Assembly: GCA_007693435.1 (NCBI GenBank)
Contig: REDO01000051.1
Coordinates: 1 to 64,000, forward strand
Source of the DNA: Salinarimonadaceae bacterium
GTDB taxonomy: Bacteria; Pseudomonadota; Alphaproteobacteria; Rhizobiales; Beijerinckiaceae
Length of the DNA stretch: 64,000 nucleotides
Reading direction: 5' to 3'
Shown here one piece after another: positions 11,368-19,875 of this stretch (the first letter of the stretch is position 1; each line of letters opens with the position of its first letter). The position numbers and the translations under genes were made by a program. A model generated the notes under the pieces. It was not told the origin of the DNA. It did no database searches and saw nothing but the letters and a program-made list of their open reading frames with translations.

Positions 11368-11383
11368 TTAACGCGCCGTTAAC
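11368..11383 (+). promoter_or_regulatory. CtrA box (TTAA-N7-TTAAC) upstream of fliG
   Basis: TTAA at 11368-11371, a 7-base spacer, and TTAAC at 11379-11383: the full CtrA consensus, which also matches on the reverse strand because the site is palindromic (GTTAACG-CGC-CGTTAAC). It ends 58 bases before the fliG start. CtrA controls early flagellar genes in alphaproteobacteria. Confidence 0.75.
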
Positions 11384-11441
11384 TGGCGGCGATGTCTCCT
11401 TTCGTTCAGCGAATCCTTGGAACAGACGAGTCCGAAGAGAC

Positions 11442-12536
11442 ATGGCCGCGACAGCCCAACTTACTCCCGAAGACGCGATGGCCGCCGCCACGGCCGCAGT
11501 CGCCGCGGCGACTGGCGGTGGCGGTGACGTCTCCTCCGAGTTCGAAGGCCTGCCCGGACCGCAGCGCGCTGCGCTGTTTCTGTTGATGCTCGGAGAGCAG
11601 CACGGACGATCAATCTGGGCGATGCTCGACGAAGACGAGGTGCGCACCGTCTCGCATGCCATGGTGCAGCTGGGCACGGTCGACGCCTCGACCGTCGAAC
11701 GCCTCATCGTCGATTTCATTCACCGCGTCTCGAACTCGTCGGTGTCCGGCAGCGTCGAGCGCACCGAGCAGCTTCTGCTGAAGGTCTTCCCGCCCGATCA
11801 GGTGGCGACGATCATGGCGGAGATCTACAACACCTCCGGCAAGCGCATCTGGACGAGGCTTTCCCAGATCGACGCCGAGATCCTTGCGAACTACCTGCGC
11901 AGCGAATACCCGCAAACGGTCGCCGTCGTGCTCTCGCGCGTGCGTCCGGACCACGCCGCGCGCGTGCTGACGATGCTACCCGACGATTTCGCCCTGGACG
12001 TCGTCAACCGGATGCTCAAACTCGAAGCGGTGCAGAAAGAGGCGCTGCACCATATCGAGGAGACCCTGCGGCTGGAATTCGTCGGGGCAGTCGCGCAGAC
12101 CTCGCGTCGTGACGCACATGAGATCATGGCCGAGGTGTTCAACGCTTTCGACCGGCAGACGGAGACCCGCTTCCTCGCCGCGCTCGACGACGTCAACCGC
12201 GAGGCCGCGAAGCGGATCCGCGAACTCATGTTCACCTTCGAGGACCTCACCAAGCTCGACGCCGGCAGCGTGCAGACGCTCATGCGGCAGATCGACCGGG
12301 ACGTGCTCTCACGCGCGCTCAAGGGCGCCCCCGAGCCGGTGCGCGCTTTCTTCTTCGCCAACATGTCTCAGCGCGCGGGCAAGAACCTTCTGGACGATAT
12401 CACGGGCCTCGGCCCGATCCGCCTCAAGGAAGTCGACGAGGCGCAACTCACGATGGTCAACAAGGCGAAGGAACTCGCCGAGGCTGGCGAGATCATGATT
12501 TCCAAGAACAACGCGGACGACGAACTCGTCTATTGA
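11442..12536 (+). CDS. fliG: Flagellar motor switch protein FliG
   Basis: A 364-residue FliG, the C-ring protein that contacts MotA and sets rotor torque and direction. It has an Ala/Thr-rich N-terminal extension of about 30 residues, the N domain (GPQRAALFLLMLGE near 40-53), the middle EHPQ-like region (SEYPQTVAVVLSRV) and the charged C-terminal torque domain (MFTFEDLTKLD and QIDRDVLSRAL). The start at MAATAQ was chosen because upstream in-frame codons overlap the regulatory region. Confidence 0.9.
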   Translation: MAATAQLTPEDAMAAATAAVAAATGGGGDVSSEFEGLPGPQRAALFLLMLGEQHGRSIWAMLDEDEVRTVSHAMVQLGTVDASTVERLIVDFIHRVSNSSVSGSVERTEQLLLKVFPPDQVATIMAEIYNTSGKRIWTRLSQIDAEILANYLRSEYPQTVAVVLSRVRPDHAARVLTMLPDDFALDVVNRMLKLEAVQKEALHHIEETLRLEFVGAVAQTSRRDAHEIMAEVFNAFDRQTETRFLAALDDVNREAAKRIRELMFTFEDLTKLDAGSVQTLMRQIDRDVLSRALKGAPEPVRAFFFANMSQRAGKNLLDDITGLGPIRLKEVDEAQLTMVNKAKELAEAGEIMISKNNADDELVY

Positions 12537-12580
12537 GTCGGTTCGGGCTTGCCAAGCGGGCGATCACGGAGCATATGCTT

Positions 12581-12600
12581 ATTGTTGCAGACGCAACAAT
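12581..12600. promoter_or_regulatory. Perfect inverted repeat upstream of bacterioferritin-associated ferredoxin
   Basis: ATTGTTGC (12581-12588), spacer AGAC, then GCAACAAT (12593-12600), 29 bases before the ferredoxin start. It has no T-tract, so it looks more like an operator than a terminator of fliG. The next genes manage iron, so an iron-responsive regulator is a reasonable guess, but it does not match the classical Irr box. Confidence 0.4.
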
Positions 12601-12629
12601 TTAGAGCCGTTCCAAACTGGCGCCCGAAG

Positions 12630-12878
12630 ATGATCGTCTGTTCTTGCAACGTCCTTTCAGATGGCGATGTGCGTGGCTGTCTCGGCCCCGGGCCGGATTG
12701 TCCGCGCACCCCTGCGCAGGTCTATCGCTGCCTCGGCTGCAGCCCGCAATGCGGGCGCTGCGCGCGCACGATCCGATCGATCCTCCTCGACGCGGGCGCG
12801 ACACCGTCGGGCTGCGATGGCTGCCCCGCAGCTTGCGCGACGCTCGACCACGAAGGTATGGCGCTCTTCGAGGTCTAA
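12630..12878 (+). CDS. bfd: Bacterioferritin-associated ferredoxin
   Basis: An 82-residue [2Fe-2S] protein of the Bfd type, which helps release iron from bacterioferritin. The ligand pattern is Cys4, Cys6 and Cys41, Cys44, with additional cysteines at 17, 24, 34 and 37 and in the tail. The start MIVCSC is the conserved family N-terminus. It precedes bfr by 84 bases in the same direction, the usual functional pair. Confidence 0.88.
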   Translation: MIVCSCNVLSDGDVRGCLGPGPDCPRTPAQVYRCLGCSPQCGRCARTIRSILLDAGATPSGCDGCPAACATLDHEGMALFEV

Positions 12879-12962
12879 GTTACAATCAATGCAACCAGAC
12901 CGGCCGGCTCGGCGTTGACGCATCGGCGGCGGCAGGCTCAGTTTTATCAACAAGGAGTTGTT

Positions 12963-13439
12963 ATGAAGGGCGACAAGAAGGTCATCGAGTATCTCAATCG
13001 TGGACTTCGCAGCGAACTGACAGCCGTCAACCAGTACTGGCTGCATTACCGGCTGCTCGACGATTGGGGCTTCAAGGACCTGGCGCAGCACTGGCGCAAG
13101 GAATCCATCGAGGAAATGCAGCATGCGGACCGGTTCGTCGAGCGCATCCTGTTTCTCGAGGGGTTCCCCAATCTTCAGGAGCTGGATCCGCTGAACATCG
13201 GGCAGAACATCGAGGAGGTTATCGCGAGCGATCTCGCCGCCGAGATCGAGGCCCGCGCCCTGTATCTGGAGGCCGCTCAGTATTGCGACAGCGTGCAGGA
13301 CCGTGTGTCCAAGCAGCTTTTCGAGGCGCTCGCCGCCGACGAGGAAGGGCACATCGACTTCCTCGAGACGCAGCAGGGGCTCATCCGTCAGGTCGGCGTG
13401 CAGCTATACGCCCAGAAGCATATGGGCGGACTCGAATAA
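12963..13439 (+). CDS. bfr: Bacterioferritin
   Basis: A 158-residue heme-containing ferritin that oxidises and stores iron in a 24-mer shell. All di-iron ligands are present at standard positions: Glu18, Glu51, His54, Glu94, Glu127 and His130; the heme-ligating Met52 is there too. The start at MKGDKK has AGGAG eight bases upstream. It ends six bases before the converging MFS gene. Confidence 0.97.
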   Translation: MKGDKKVIEYLNRGLRSELTAVNQYWLHYRLLDDWGFKDLAQHWRKESIEEMQHADRFVERILFLEGFPNLQELDPLNIGQNIEEVIASDLAAEIEARALYLEAAQYCDSVQDRVSKQLFEALAADEEGHIDFLETQQGLIRQVGVQLYAQKHMGGLE

Positions 13440-13444
13440 CGCCG

Positions 13445-14635
13445 TCAGGGCTTCGGTCGCGCGGGCGAGGCGAGGTAAATCAGCAGCGTAATCGCCAGCG
13501 CGGCCCCAAACGCGAAGAACAGCGTCGCGTAGGTGGTCGCCGGGTCCGCCCCGGAATCTATTTTTAGTTGTATGAATTGGCCCGACAGCCATTGCGTCAC
13601 GCCCGCGCCGGCGATCGACGCGAAATTGAGGAACGTAACGCCCCTTCCGATGAGATGCGCGGGAAAGAACAGTCTCCCGTGCGCCATGACGATGCCGAAG
13701 GTCATCCCGAACCCGCCGATTGCTCCGATCAGAGCCACCGCCATGATGGCTCGGCCTTCGCCGACGAAGGCCACGGCGATGAAGCAAATCACGGTGATGA
13801 AGCTGCCGATGGCGACGGTTCGCTTGGGGTCGCGGATCAACCTCTCGATCGGTCCGTAGGCGAGGGCGCCCAAGGTCATCGTCGCGGCCATGATGAGCGC
13901 GGCGTTGCCTGTTTGCGTCGTGGTGAATCCGTGAACCTCGTTGAAATACGGGGCGATCCACAAGCCGCGCGTCGCCACGACGATCGCATAGCTCACGAAG
14001 GTGAACGGCATGATCAACCAGACGCCGCGCAAGGTCGCGATCTCGACGATGCCGGAGAGCATGCCGCCGCCAGGCCCGGTCTGCGCCGCGCGGGGTGGGT
14101 CGCGCAGGATGGCCAGACAGACTAGCGTGCTCGCGGCGGTGATCGCGGCGATGCCCATCATGCTTTCGCGCCAGCCGAAAGCCTCGACAGCAACAGCCAG
14201 CGGCGTCGCGCCCAGCATGTTGCCGAGCGAGCCGAAGCCGATCATGAACGAAGACAGCATCGCGAACCGCTCGGCCGGGTAATTCCGGGCGAACAGATAG
14301 AGCGAGCCCATGAGGATCGGCGAGCACCCCACGCCGATGGCCGCCATGGCGGCGAGCGCTGTGTAGTAGCCCGTCGCGGCGCTCATGAGCCAGGCGCCGA
14401 CCACCGCTATCACCATGAAGCCTGCGATCGTCCGACGTGGGCCAATGCGGTCGAGCGCATAGCCGACCGGGAACTGGGCGATCGCGAAGGTCGCGAACCA
14501 GATCGCAGACAGGGCGCCGAGCTGGGCCGCGTCGAGACCGAGATCGCGGCTCAGATCGCCCGCGACTATGGCGAGAAACGCCCTGTAGAACTGGCTGAGA
14601 ACATAGGCGAAGAGCAGAACGAGAAAGATGCGCAT
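13445..14635 (-). CDS. MFS transporter
   Basis: A 396-residue major facilitator superfamily permease with about twelve membrane helices. The loop-2 motif is seen as GYALDRIGPRRTI near residues 58-70. The substrate cannot be told from the sequence. It is downstream of the cold-shock gene but separated from it by a strong terminator, so it should have its own promoter. Confidence 0.85.
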   Translation of the reverse strand: MRIFLVLLFAYVLSQFYRAFLAIVAGDLSRDLGLDAAQLGALSAIWFATFAIAQFPVGYALDRIGPRRTIAGFMVIAVVGAWLMSAATGYYTALAAMAAIGVGCSPILMGSLYLFARNYPAERFAMLSSFMIGFGSLGNMLGATPLAVAVEAFGWRESMMGIAAITAASTLVCLAILRDPPRAAQTGPGGGMLSGIVEIATLRGVWLIMPFTFVSYAIVVATRGLWIAPYFNEVHGFTTTQTGNAALIMAATMTLGALAYGPIERLIRDPKRTVAIGSFITVICFIAVAFVGEGRAIMAVALIGAIGGFGMTFGIVMAHGRLFFPAHLIGRGVTFLNFASIAGAGVTQWLSGQFIQLKIDSGADPATTYATLFFAFGAALAITLLIYLASPARPKP

Positions 14636-14794
14636 CAGTTTCGCCTCGCCCTTGGGGCGTGCGGCTCAGGAGCTGCCCGCGAAGGACGTATCTGCGGCTC
14701 CGTCAGCGGGCCGTTCCGGCGCCAGTTATCGCAGCCGAAGCGCGCGCGGCAAGTCATGCGGGCCGTGCGCTGATCAAAAAACGGGCAAAGAAAA

Positions 14795-14818
14795 AGGCCC
14801 GCACGTGTATGCGGGCCT
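14795..14818 (-). terminator. Rho-independent terminator of the cold-shock gene
   Basis: The 8-bp GC stem AGGCCCGC (14795-14802) with GCGGGCCT (14811-14818) is followed on the minus strand by a run of U (TTTTTC). It lies 29 bases past the stop codon of the double cold-shock gene. Confidence 0.9.
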
Positions 14819-14846
14819 CGTTTCGCAATATGGAGGCGCAAAGGCC

Positions 14847-15563
14847 TCAGTAACCGTCGCCGGTCTCGATCGTGGCGGCCTCGCGGCCCTTCTGGCCGTC
14901 GACGACGCCCATGCGGACCTGCTGGCCTTCGACCAGATCGGGAAGGTTGGCGCGCATCAGCACCGAGCGGTGGATGAACACGTCCTTGCCGCCGTCTTCG
15001 GCCATGATGAAACCGAAGCCCTTGGTAGGGTTGTACCACTTGACGGTGCCGTTGAGTTCGACCGTCGGGCCGGCGGGACGGGCGGGGGCGCCGAAGCCGG
15101 CGGATGGGCGGGGCCGGCGCGCGCCGAACCCGTCATTGTCGCCGAACCGACCGCCGCCGCCGAAGCCGCCGGGGCTGCGGGGCGCCGGACGGGCCTCGGC
15201 CGTGCTGGTGTCGGCGGTGAGCACCTCGACGACCTGCGGACCCTTCTGACCCTGGGCCGTGCGGACAGTCAGCTTGGTGCCGGGAAGGAATTCCTCGAAA
15301 CCTGCGGCCTGGACCGCGCGGATATGCAGAAAGGCGTCGCCGCTGCCGTCGCCGAGTTCGACGAAGCCGAAGCCCTTCTCAGGGTTGAACCATTTGACAA
15401 CCGCGTCGGCCTCAGGGCCATCGGAGAAACGCGGCGACATCGACGGCTGCCCGCCGAAAGAGCTGCGTTCCGCGCGCGGCTCATAGTAGTCAGGCTGACC
15501 CTGACCAAAATCATTATCGAACCCCCGACGGTTCGAATCACGGAATTCCTTACCTCGACCCAT
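14847..15563 (-). CDS. Cold-shock protein with two cold-shock domains
   Basis: A 238-residue protein with two CSD folds joined by a Gly/Pro/Arg-rich linker. The first domain (about 53-115) has KWFNPEKGFGFVE as RNP1 and FLHI as RNP2; the second (about 168-235) has KWYNPTKGFGFI and VFIHRS. A basic, Gly-rich 50-residue leader precedes them. Such double-CSD proteins are typical of Hyphomicrobiales and bind single-stranded nucleic acid. It is monocistronic, with its own terminator and a long upstream gap. Confidence 0.93.
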   Translation of the reverse strand: MGRGKEFRDSNRRGFDNDFGQGQPDYYEPRAERSSFGGQPSMSPRFSDGPEADAVVKWFNPEKGFGFVELGDGSGDAFLHIRAVQAAGFEEFLPGTKLTVRTAQGQKGPQVVEVLTADTSTAEARPAPRSPGGFGGGGRFGDNDGFGARRPRPSAGFGAPARPAGPTVELNGTVKWYNPTKGFGFIMAEDGGKDVFIHRSVLMRANLPDLVEGQQVRMGVVDGQKGREAATIETGDGY

Positions 15564-16069
15564 TTAATTTCTCGCTTTGGAGCTGCTTCAACTTGGACAC
15601 TCGTTCACCGACATACACGTTTAGGGCGACCACTGTGCGGAAGCCTTCACGAAAGTCTGGAAGCGACAAAACTAATCTTATTGGACGAACTCCAAAGCAC
15701 CGGCGATGTCATTCATCAACGTTCGCGAACGATGGTCCTCGCCTGCGCTTCAGGCGCAGACCCAATACATTTGCAGGAACGGTAGGTTTTTGTAAAGCGC
15801 CTGATTCGGTCTTCGCTCCTGCGCACGCGAATTAACGCTCCCGATGCGCAGCGCGTTACTCGCAACATGACGTTTCCGCCTTGACCTCGAAGGCTCGGCG
15901 AAGCACTTCGCATCGGATTTATTAGAATTTTTCGATATTCCAACCCGGACCTGAGCGGCGTGTGCGGCTCGACAATCTTTTCGCCCCGTGTCACGAACGC
16001 GGCGGGGCCGGCCCGAAACGTGGCGTTCCCTAAAAACACGTGAATCCTACGCGCCACCTTCGGTTTCCC
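15564..16069. other. 506-base intergenic region, relatively AT-rich
   Basis: Separates the divergent cold-shock and Brp/Blh-like genes. It is visibly richer in A/T than its flanks, with no credible ORF. A small hairpin (CGCCTG/CAGGCG) is near 15740-15757. A long 5' leader for the cold-shock mRNA would fit, as in cspA genes, but I see no firm promoter on either strand. Confidence 0.5.
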
Positions 16070-17128
16070 ATGTCCGCCCCCTCGAACACCGCCCTGTCCC
16101 ACACTGAGCGCCTTCGGTCAGCCGACGCGTTCCGGGACTGGTTCGCGACGCTTCGTCGCATCCATTCGGTCGCCGGGCTCGTTGTGATCGGCCTCGTCTC
16201 GATCGTCTTCTCGGTCGCTTTCGAGCCCGGGCCCGCATTCCAGTTGGCCGTCGCGGCGACATTGATCCTGTTGCTCTCGCTTCCCCACGCCGTGCTCGAT
16301 CAATACTCTGCTTTCGTCGCGCTCAAGCCGTTGATGGGCGGCCTTTGGCCGATCGGTTTCCTGTCGATTTACGGCGGCTGCACGATCCTGGCATTGCTTT
16401 TGTGGGTTCATGCTCCGGCCTTCGCCGCCGCGCTTTTCCTCGGACTCGCCGCGCTCCATTACGGTCTTGCCGATCTCGCGGACCGGGGTGTGATGCGCGC
16501 GCTCGAGCTCGTCGCCCGCGGCTTTGCGCCCTTCGCGCTCGCGCTCCTGTTCAACCCGGAGCCGGTGGCGGCTCTGGTCGGCTGGTTGATCCTCGACCTG
16601 CAGGCCGGAGGCGCTTTCGTCCATGACGTCGCCTTGCCGGCCGCCATGGTCTGGCAGGTCGTGTGGGCGCTCGTCGTCGCGCGCCAGCTATATCTGGCGA
16701 TGGCGCGTTCCCAATGGCGTCCGGCTCTCGTCGCGGCCGAGATGTCCATGCAGGTTCTCGCCTTCGCCACGCTGCCGCCGCTCATCGCTTTCATGTTGTT
16801 CGCCACGCTCATGCACGCGCCGCGTCATGTCTTTGATTTCGCGCGCCGCAATCCCTGGCTCGGCGATCCGCCGCGCGCGCTTCTGCGGGTCATCCGCGCC
16901 ACTGTCGTGCCGACGGCGCTAGCCGTCGGCGGAATGGCGGCGGCGGGCTACTGGGCCCTTGGCGCGCCGGCTACCGACACGCAATTGGTGCGTATGGCTA
17001 TATGGCTCCTGACCGCGTTCGCCGCGCCCCACGCCGTCCTGACTTTTCTCGCCCTGCGGCGCTTCGGAGGTCTGATCGAGACGGAAGCGCCCGGGAGCGC
17101 GACGGCGGAAAGCTCCATCACTCGATGA
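16070..17128 (+). CDS. Brp/Blh-type beta-carotene 15,15'-dioxygenase-like membrane protein
   Basis: A 352-residue integral membrane protein resembling Brp/Blh, which cleaves beta-carotene into two retinals for rhodopsins. Histidine-bearing helix motifs fit the family iron ligands: LPHAVLD, LHYGLADL, HAPRHVFDF and APHAVLTF. The ATG at 16070 is preferred; a GTG ten codons upstream is possible. The last 11 bases overlap the converging rlpA-like gene. No rhodopsin or carotenoid gene is in the window, so the function rests on these motifs. Confidence 0.68.
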   Translation: MSAPSNTALSHTERLRSADAFRDWFATLRRIHSVAGLVVIGLVSIVFSVAFEPGPAFQLAVAATLILLLSLPHAVLDQYSAFVALKPLMGGLWPIGFLSIYGGCTILALLLWVHAPAFAAALFLGLAALHYGLADLADRGVMRALELVARGFAPFALALLFNPEPVAALVGWLILDLQAGGAFVHDVALPAAMVWQVVWALVVARQLYLAMARSQWRPALVAAEMSMQVLAFATLPPLIAFMLFATLMHAPRHVFDFARRNPWLGDPPRALLRVIRATVVPTALAVGGMAAAGYWALGAPATDTQLVRMAIWLLTAFAAPHAVLTFLALRRFGGLIETEAPGSATAESSITR

Positions 17129-17534
17129 CGTAAATGGAGACCGGCGCGACGCCGCTCGCGATCATGCCGAGGCGATGCGCTGCGCCCTGCGCCAGATCGA
17201 TCACCCTGCCGCCCGTAAACGGGCCGCGATCGTTGATCCTCACATCCACGGACTTCCCGGTTCGATCATGAACGACGCGCACGCGCGAGCCGAAGGGTAG
17301 GGTGCGATGCGCAGCGGTCATGCCGGAGGGGTCGAAACGCTCGCCGTTCGCGGTGCGTGAGCCGTGACGATAGAAGGAGGCCGTGCCTGACTGGATCTTG
17401 CGGCCTTCGGGAAGCGCGGCGTAGATCTCGGATTTCGCCGGCGCCGGCTTCTCGGCGACCGCATCGGGGGAGACGCAGGCGGCCAACATGAGCAGTGGGG
17501 CGGCGGCGAGCCCCATTCGGAGAAGCGAGAGCAT
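17118..17534 (-). CDS. RlpA-like septal ring lipoprotein
   Basis: A 138-residue lipoprotein with a hydrophobic signal and the lipobox LAAC (Cys20). The rest is one double-psi beta-barrel (about 48-136) with ASFYRHGSRTANGERFDPS and RINDRGPFTGGRVIDL, where the Asp of NDRGP is the catalytic position of RlpA lytic transglycosylases. No SPOR domain is present, unlike E. coli RlpA. It probably acts on peptidoglycan at the outer membrane. Confidence 0.85.
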   Translation of the reverse strand: MLSLLRMGLAAAPLLMLAACVSPDAVAEKPAPAKSEIYAALPEGRKIQSGTASFYRHGSRTANGERFDPSGMTAAHRTLPFGSRVRVVHDRTGKSVDVRINDRGPFTGGRVIDLAQGAAHRLGMIASGVAPVSIYVIE

Positions 17535-17640
17535 TCCGTGATCCGGAGCTGTTGCGGATCACGGAGTTATTTCGGTGGGCGTCGGCCGAAATGCGGCGGG
17601 AATGGGACGAATAGAGGCGACTTGGCCGTAGAGCCGCCGA

Positions 17641-17997
17641 TCACTTCGGCTGGATGCTGCGCAGATAGGCCACGATGGCCCCGATCTCGTCGGACTCGAA
17701 GCTCAATTCCGGCATCTGCGGCGAACCTTCGTGGCCCACGAAGATCCCTTCGGCGAGAGCCTCCTCAAGGCTTTCGACGGGGTATCGCTCCGAGAGCGTG
17801 CGAAAGGCCGGAGCGTTGGCGACCGGGCTGGCCCCGGTATCGCCGATCGCGTGACATGAGGCGCAATTGGCATCCAGAAGCGCCCGTCCGGCCTCGACCT
17901 CGAGAGCTCTCGCCTCCTCGAGAGACGAAAGTACGAAGAAGCCCGCGGAGACGAGGCTGGCGACGGCCGTGGCGCGTATCGCTTGTCCGATTCTCAT
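17641..17997 (-). CDS. Class I c-type cytochrome
   Basis: A 118-residue secreted cytochrome c. A signal sequence (about 1-32) is followed by the heme site CASCH at 45-49; Met95 in PQMPEL is the likely sixth ligand. The start is the ATG at 17997, separated by 20 bases from the upstream membrane protein gene. Periplasmic electron transfer is the expected role; the partner is unknown. Confidence 0.85.
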   Translation of the reverse strand: MRIGQAIRATAVASLVSAGFFVLSSLEEARALEVEAGRALLDANCASCHAIGDTGASPVANAPAFRTLSERYPVESLEEALAEGIFVGHEGSPQMPELSFESDEIGAIVAYLRSIQPK

Positions 17998-18017
17998 TGC
18001 TTTCCTCGTGGTTCCTT

Positions 18018-18389
18018 TCAGGCCCAGCTGATGCGCAGGGCGTTGACGGCCCGGTCTACGGCCAAGGCGAATAGGGTTACGGAAATCGCCGCTGCGAGCG
18101 CCATCCCGGCGACGCTGCTGCGCAGGACGCGGAGCTGGAAGAGCAGCTCGCGTCCGAAATAGCTGAGCGCCAGCGCGATCAGCAGCAGCGTCGGCGCCGT
18201 GAACAGATAGGGCCCGGTGGCGATGGCCCGCGGGCTCGCCGGATCGATGAACGGCATGATGTTGGCCACCCACGGCGCATGAAGAGCCGCATAGAGCGCG
18301 GCGCCCCAGGCCAGCGCGCTGACGACGGCCAGGTGGGTCACCAGTTGGCGATGCAGGCGGGTGAAATCGGACGCGTGGGCGGAGAACAC
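18018..18389 (-). CDS. Small membrane protein upstream of cytochrome c
   Basis: A 123-residue protein that I do not recognise. It has three hydrophobic stretches (about 20-45, 58-78 and 92-115) that should be membrane helices, with basic residues between them. It is likely cotranscribed with the cytochrome c gene that follows, and a CtrA box lies 46 bases upstream, so it may anchor or partner the cytochrome. Confidence 0.65.
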   Translation of the reverse strand: MFSAHASDFTRLHRQLVTHLAVVSALAWGAALYAALHAPWVANIMPFIDPASPRAIATGPYLFTAPTLLLIALALSYFGRELLFQLRVLRSSVAGMALAAAISVTLFALAVDRAVNALRISWA

Positions 18390-18434
18390 TGGGCGATCCT
18401 TCGATCATTGCATTGCAACGATCGCCCGCAATTC

Positions 18435-18450
18435 GTTAACGCCGCATTAA
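18435..18450 (-). promoter_or_regulatory. CtrA box upstream of the membrane protein/cytochrome c pair
   Basis: On the minus strand the sequence reads TTAA-N7-TTAAC, an exact CtrA consensus, ending 46 bases before the start codon at 18389. It faces the membrane-protein gene and lies between it and the carA terminator. Confidence 0.65.
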
Positions 18451-18470
18451 GGTTGACTGTTGGGTACACG

Positions 18471-18504
18471 AAAAAGGCCGCCCGAGAGGCGCTGCGGCCT
18501 TTTT
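18471..18504. terminator. Bidirectional terminator after carA
   Basis: Perfect 11-bp arms AAAAAGGCCGC (18471-18481) and GCGGCCTTTTT (18494-18504) enclose a 12-base loop. The T-run works in both directions; the gene ending here is carA on the minus strand, 32 bases away. Confidence 0.92.
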
Positions 18505-18535
18505 GTCGAAGCGCGATCCGCGGACGCCGAGACCT

Positions 18536-19726
18536 TCAGGCCTTCGACGTCTCCATCAGCTCCACGAAGCGGTCGAAAAGGTAATGGCTGTCGCGTGGGC
18601 CGGGAGAGGCCTCGGGATGATGCTGCACCGAGAAAGCCGGGCGGTCGGTCAGCGCGACGCCGCAATTCGAGCCGTCGAAGAGCGACACATGCGTCTCGAC
18701 CGCGTTCGCCGGAAGCGTCTTCGGATCCACCGCGAAACCGTGGTTCATCGACACGATCTCGACCTTGCCGGTGGTCTTGTCCTTCACCGGATGGTTGGCG
18801 CCATGATGCCCCTGGCCCATCTTCATCGTCTTCGCGCCGATGGCGAGAGCTAGCATCTGGTGGCCGAGGCAGATGCCGAAGGTCGGGATCTTGCGGTCGA
18901 GCAGGGCCCGGATCGTCGGCGCCGCGTATTTGCCGGTGGCCGCCGGATCGCCGGGGCCGTTCGACAGGAACACGCCGTCCGGCCGCAGCGCGACGATTTC
19001 CTCGGCGCTCGCCGTCGCCGGCACCACGGTCACCTTGCATCCGGCGTTCGCGAGAAGGCGCAGGATGTTGCGCTTGACGCCGTAATCGATGGCGACGACG
19101 TGCTGCTTCGTTTCGGCGCGCAGGCCATAACCCCGGCCCAGCTCCCAGGGGGTTTCGTTCCACTCGTAGCCGGCCTTCGCGCCGACGAGGGGCACGAGAT
19201 CCTGGCCGGCCATGCTCGGCAGTTGCGCCGCGCGGCGCTTGAGCTCGTCGATGTCGAAACGACCCGCTGGATCGTGCGCGATGACCGCGTTCGGCATGCC
19301 TTCGTCGCGGATAAGCGCCGTGAGCGCGCGCGTGTCGACGCCGGTGATCCCGACGATGCCGCGCGCCTTTAGCCATGCGTCGAGATCGCGGCTGGCGCGC
19401 CAGTTCGACGGCCGGGTGATGGGAGCGGCCAGAACCACGCCCCGGATCGGGGAGGCGGCTTCCGCATCGACCGATTCCGTGTCTTCCTCGTTGGCGCCGA
19501 CATTGCCGATATGCGGGAAGGTGAAGGTGATGATCTGCCCGGCGTAGGAGGGATCGGTCAGGATCTCCTGGTAGCCCGTCATCGCCGTGTTGAAGCAGAC
19601 TTCGCCGGCGGCGACCCCCGTCGCCCCGATGCCGTAACCCTCCAGCACCGTGCCGTCCTGGAGCACGAGCACGGCCGTGGTCCGGGCTTCCGCCCAGCCT
19701 TCTTGCGTCGGATCGTCTTGCAGCAT
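18536..19726 (-). CDS. carA: Carbamoyl-phosphate synthase small subunit
   Basis: A 396-residue CarA, the glutaminase subunit supplying ammonia to CarB for arginine and pyrimidine synthesis. The N-terminal CPSase_sm domain has FNTAMTGYQEILTDPSY. The C-terminal class I amidotransferase has the nucleophile in GICLGHQ and the His/Glu pair in QHHPEASPGP. carB is not in the window, so the two subunits are not adjacent here. Confidence 0.97.
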   Translation of the reverse strand: MLQDDPTQEGWAEARTTAVLVLQDGTVLEGYGIGATGVAAGEVCFNTAMTGYQEILTDPSYAGQIITFTFPHIGNVGANEEDTESVDAEAASPIRGVVLAAPITRPSNWRASRDLDAWLKARGIVGITGVDTRALTALIRDEGMPNAVIAHDPAGRFDIDELKRRAAQLPSMAGQDLVPLVGAKAGYEWNETPWELGRGYGLRAETKQHVVAIDYGVKRNILRLLANAGCKVTVVPATASAEEIVALRPDGVFLSNGPGDPAATGKYAAPTIRALLDRKIPTFGICLGHQMLALAIGAKTMKMGQGHHGANHPVKDKTTGKVEIVSMNHGFAVDPKTLPANAVETHVSLFDGSNCGVALTDRPAFSVQHHPEASPGPRDSHYLFDRFVELMETSKA

Positions 19727-19875
19727 CGCTGATTTCTCTAGTATGTGCGGAGGCCGTCCGGCGCGCTCGCGCGCGCCGCGTCGCGATGGCCTTCGCTCGG
19801 GCGCCTGTTGGGCGTGACTTAAGGGTGTGGCCGCGCGGCGTCAACGCCGCTCAGGCGGGATAACTGGAGAATTCG

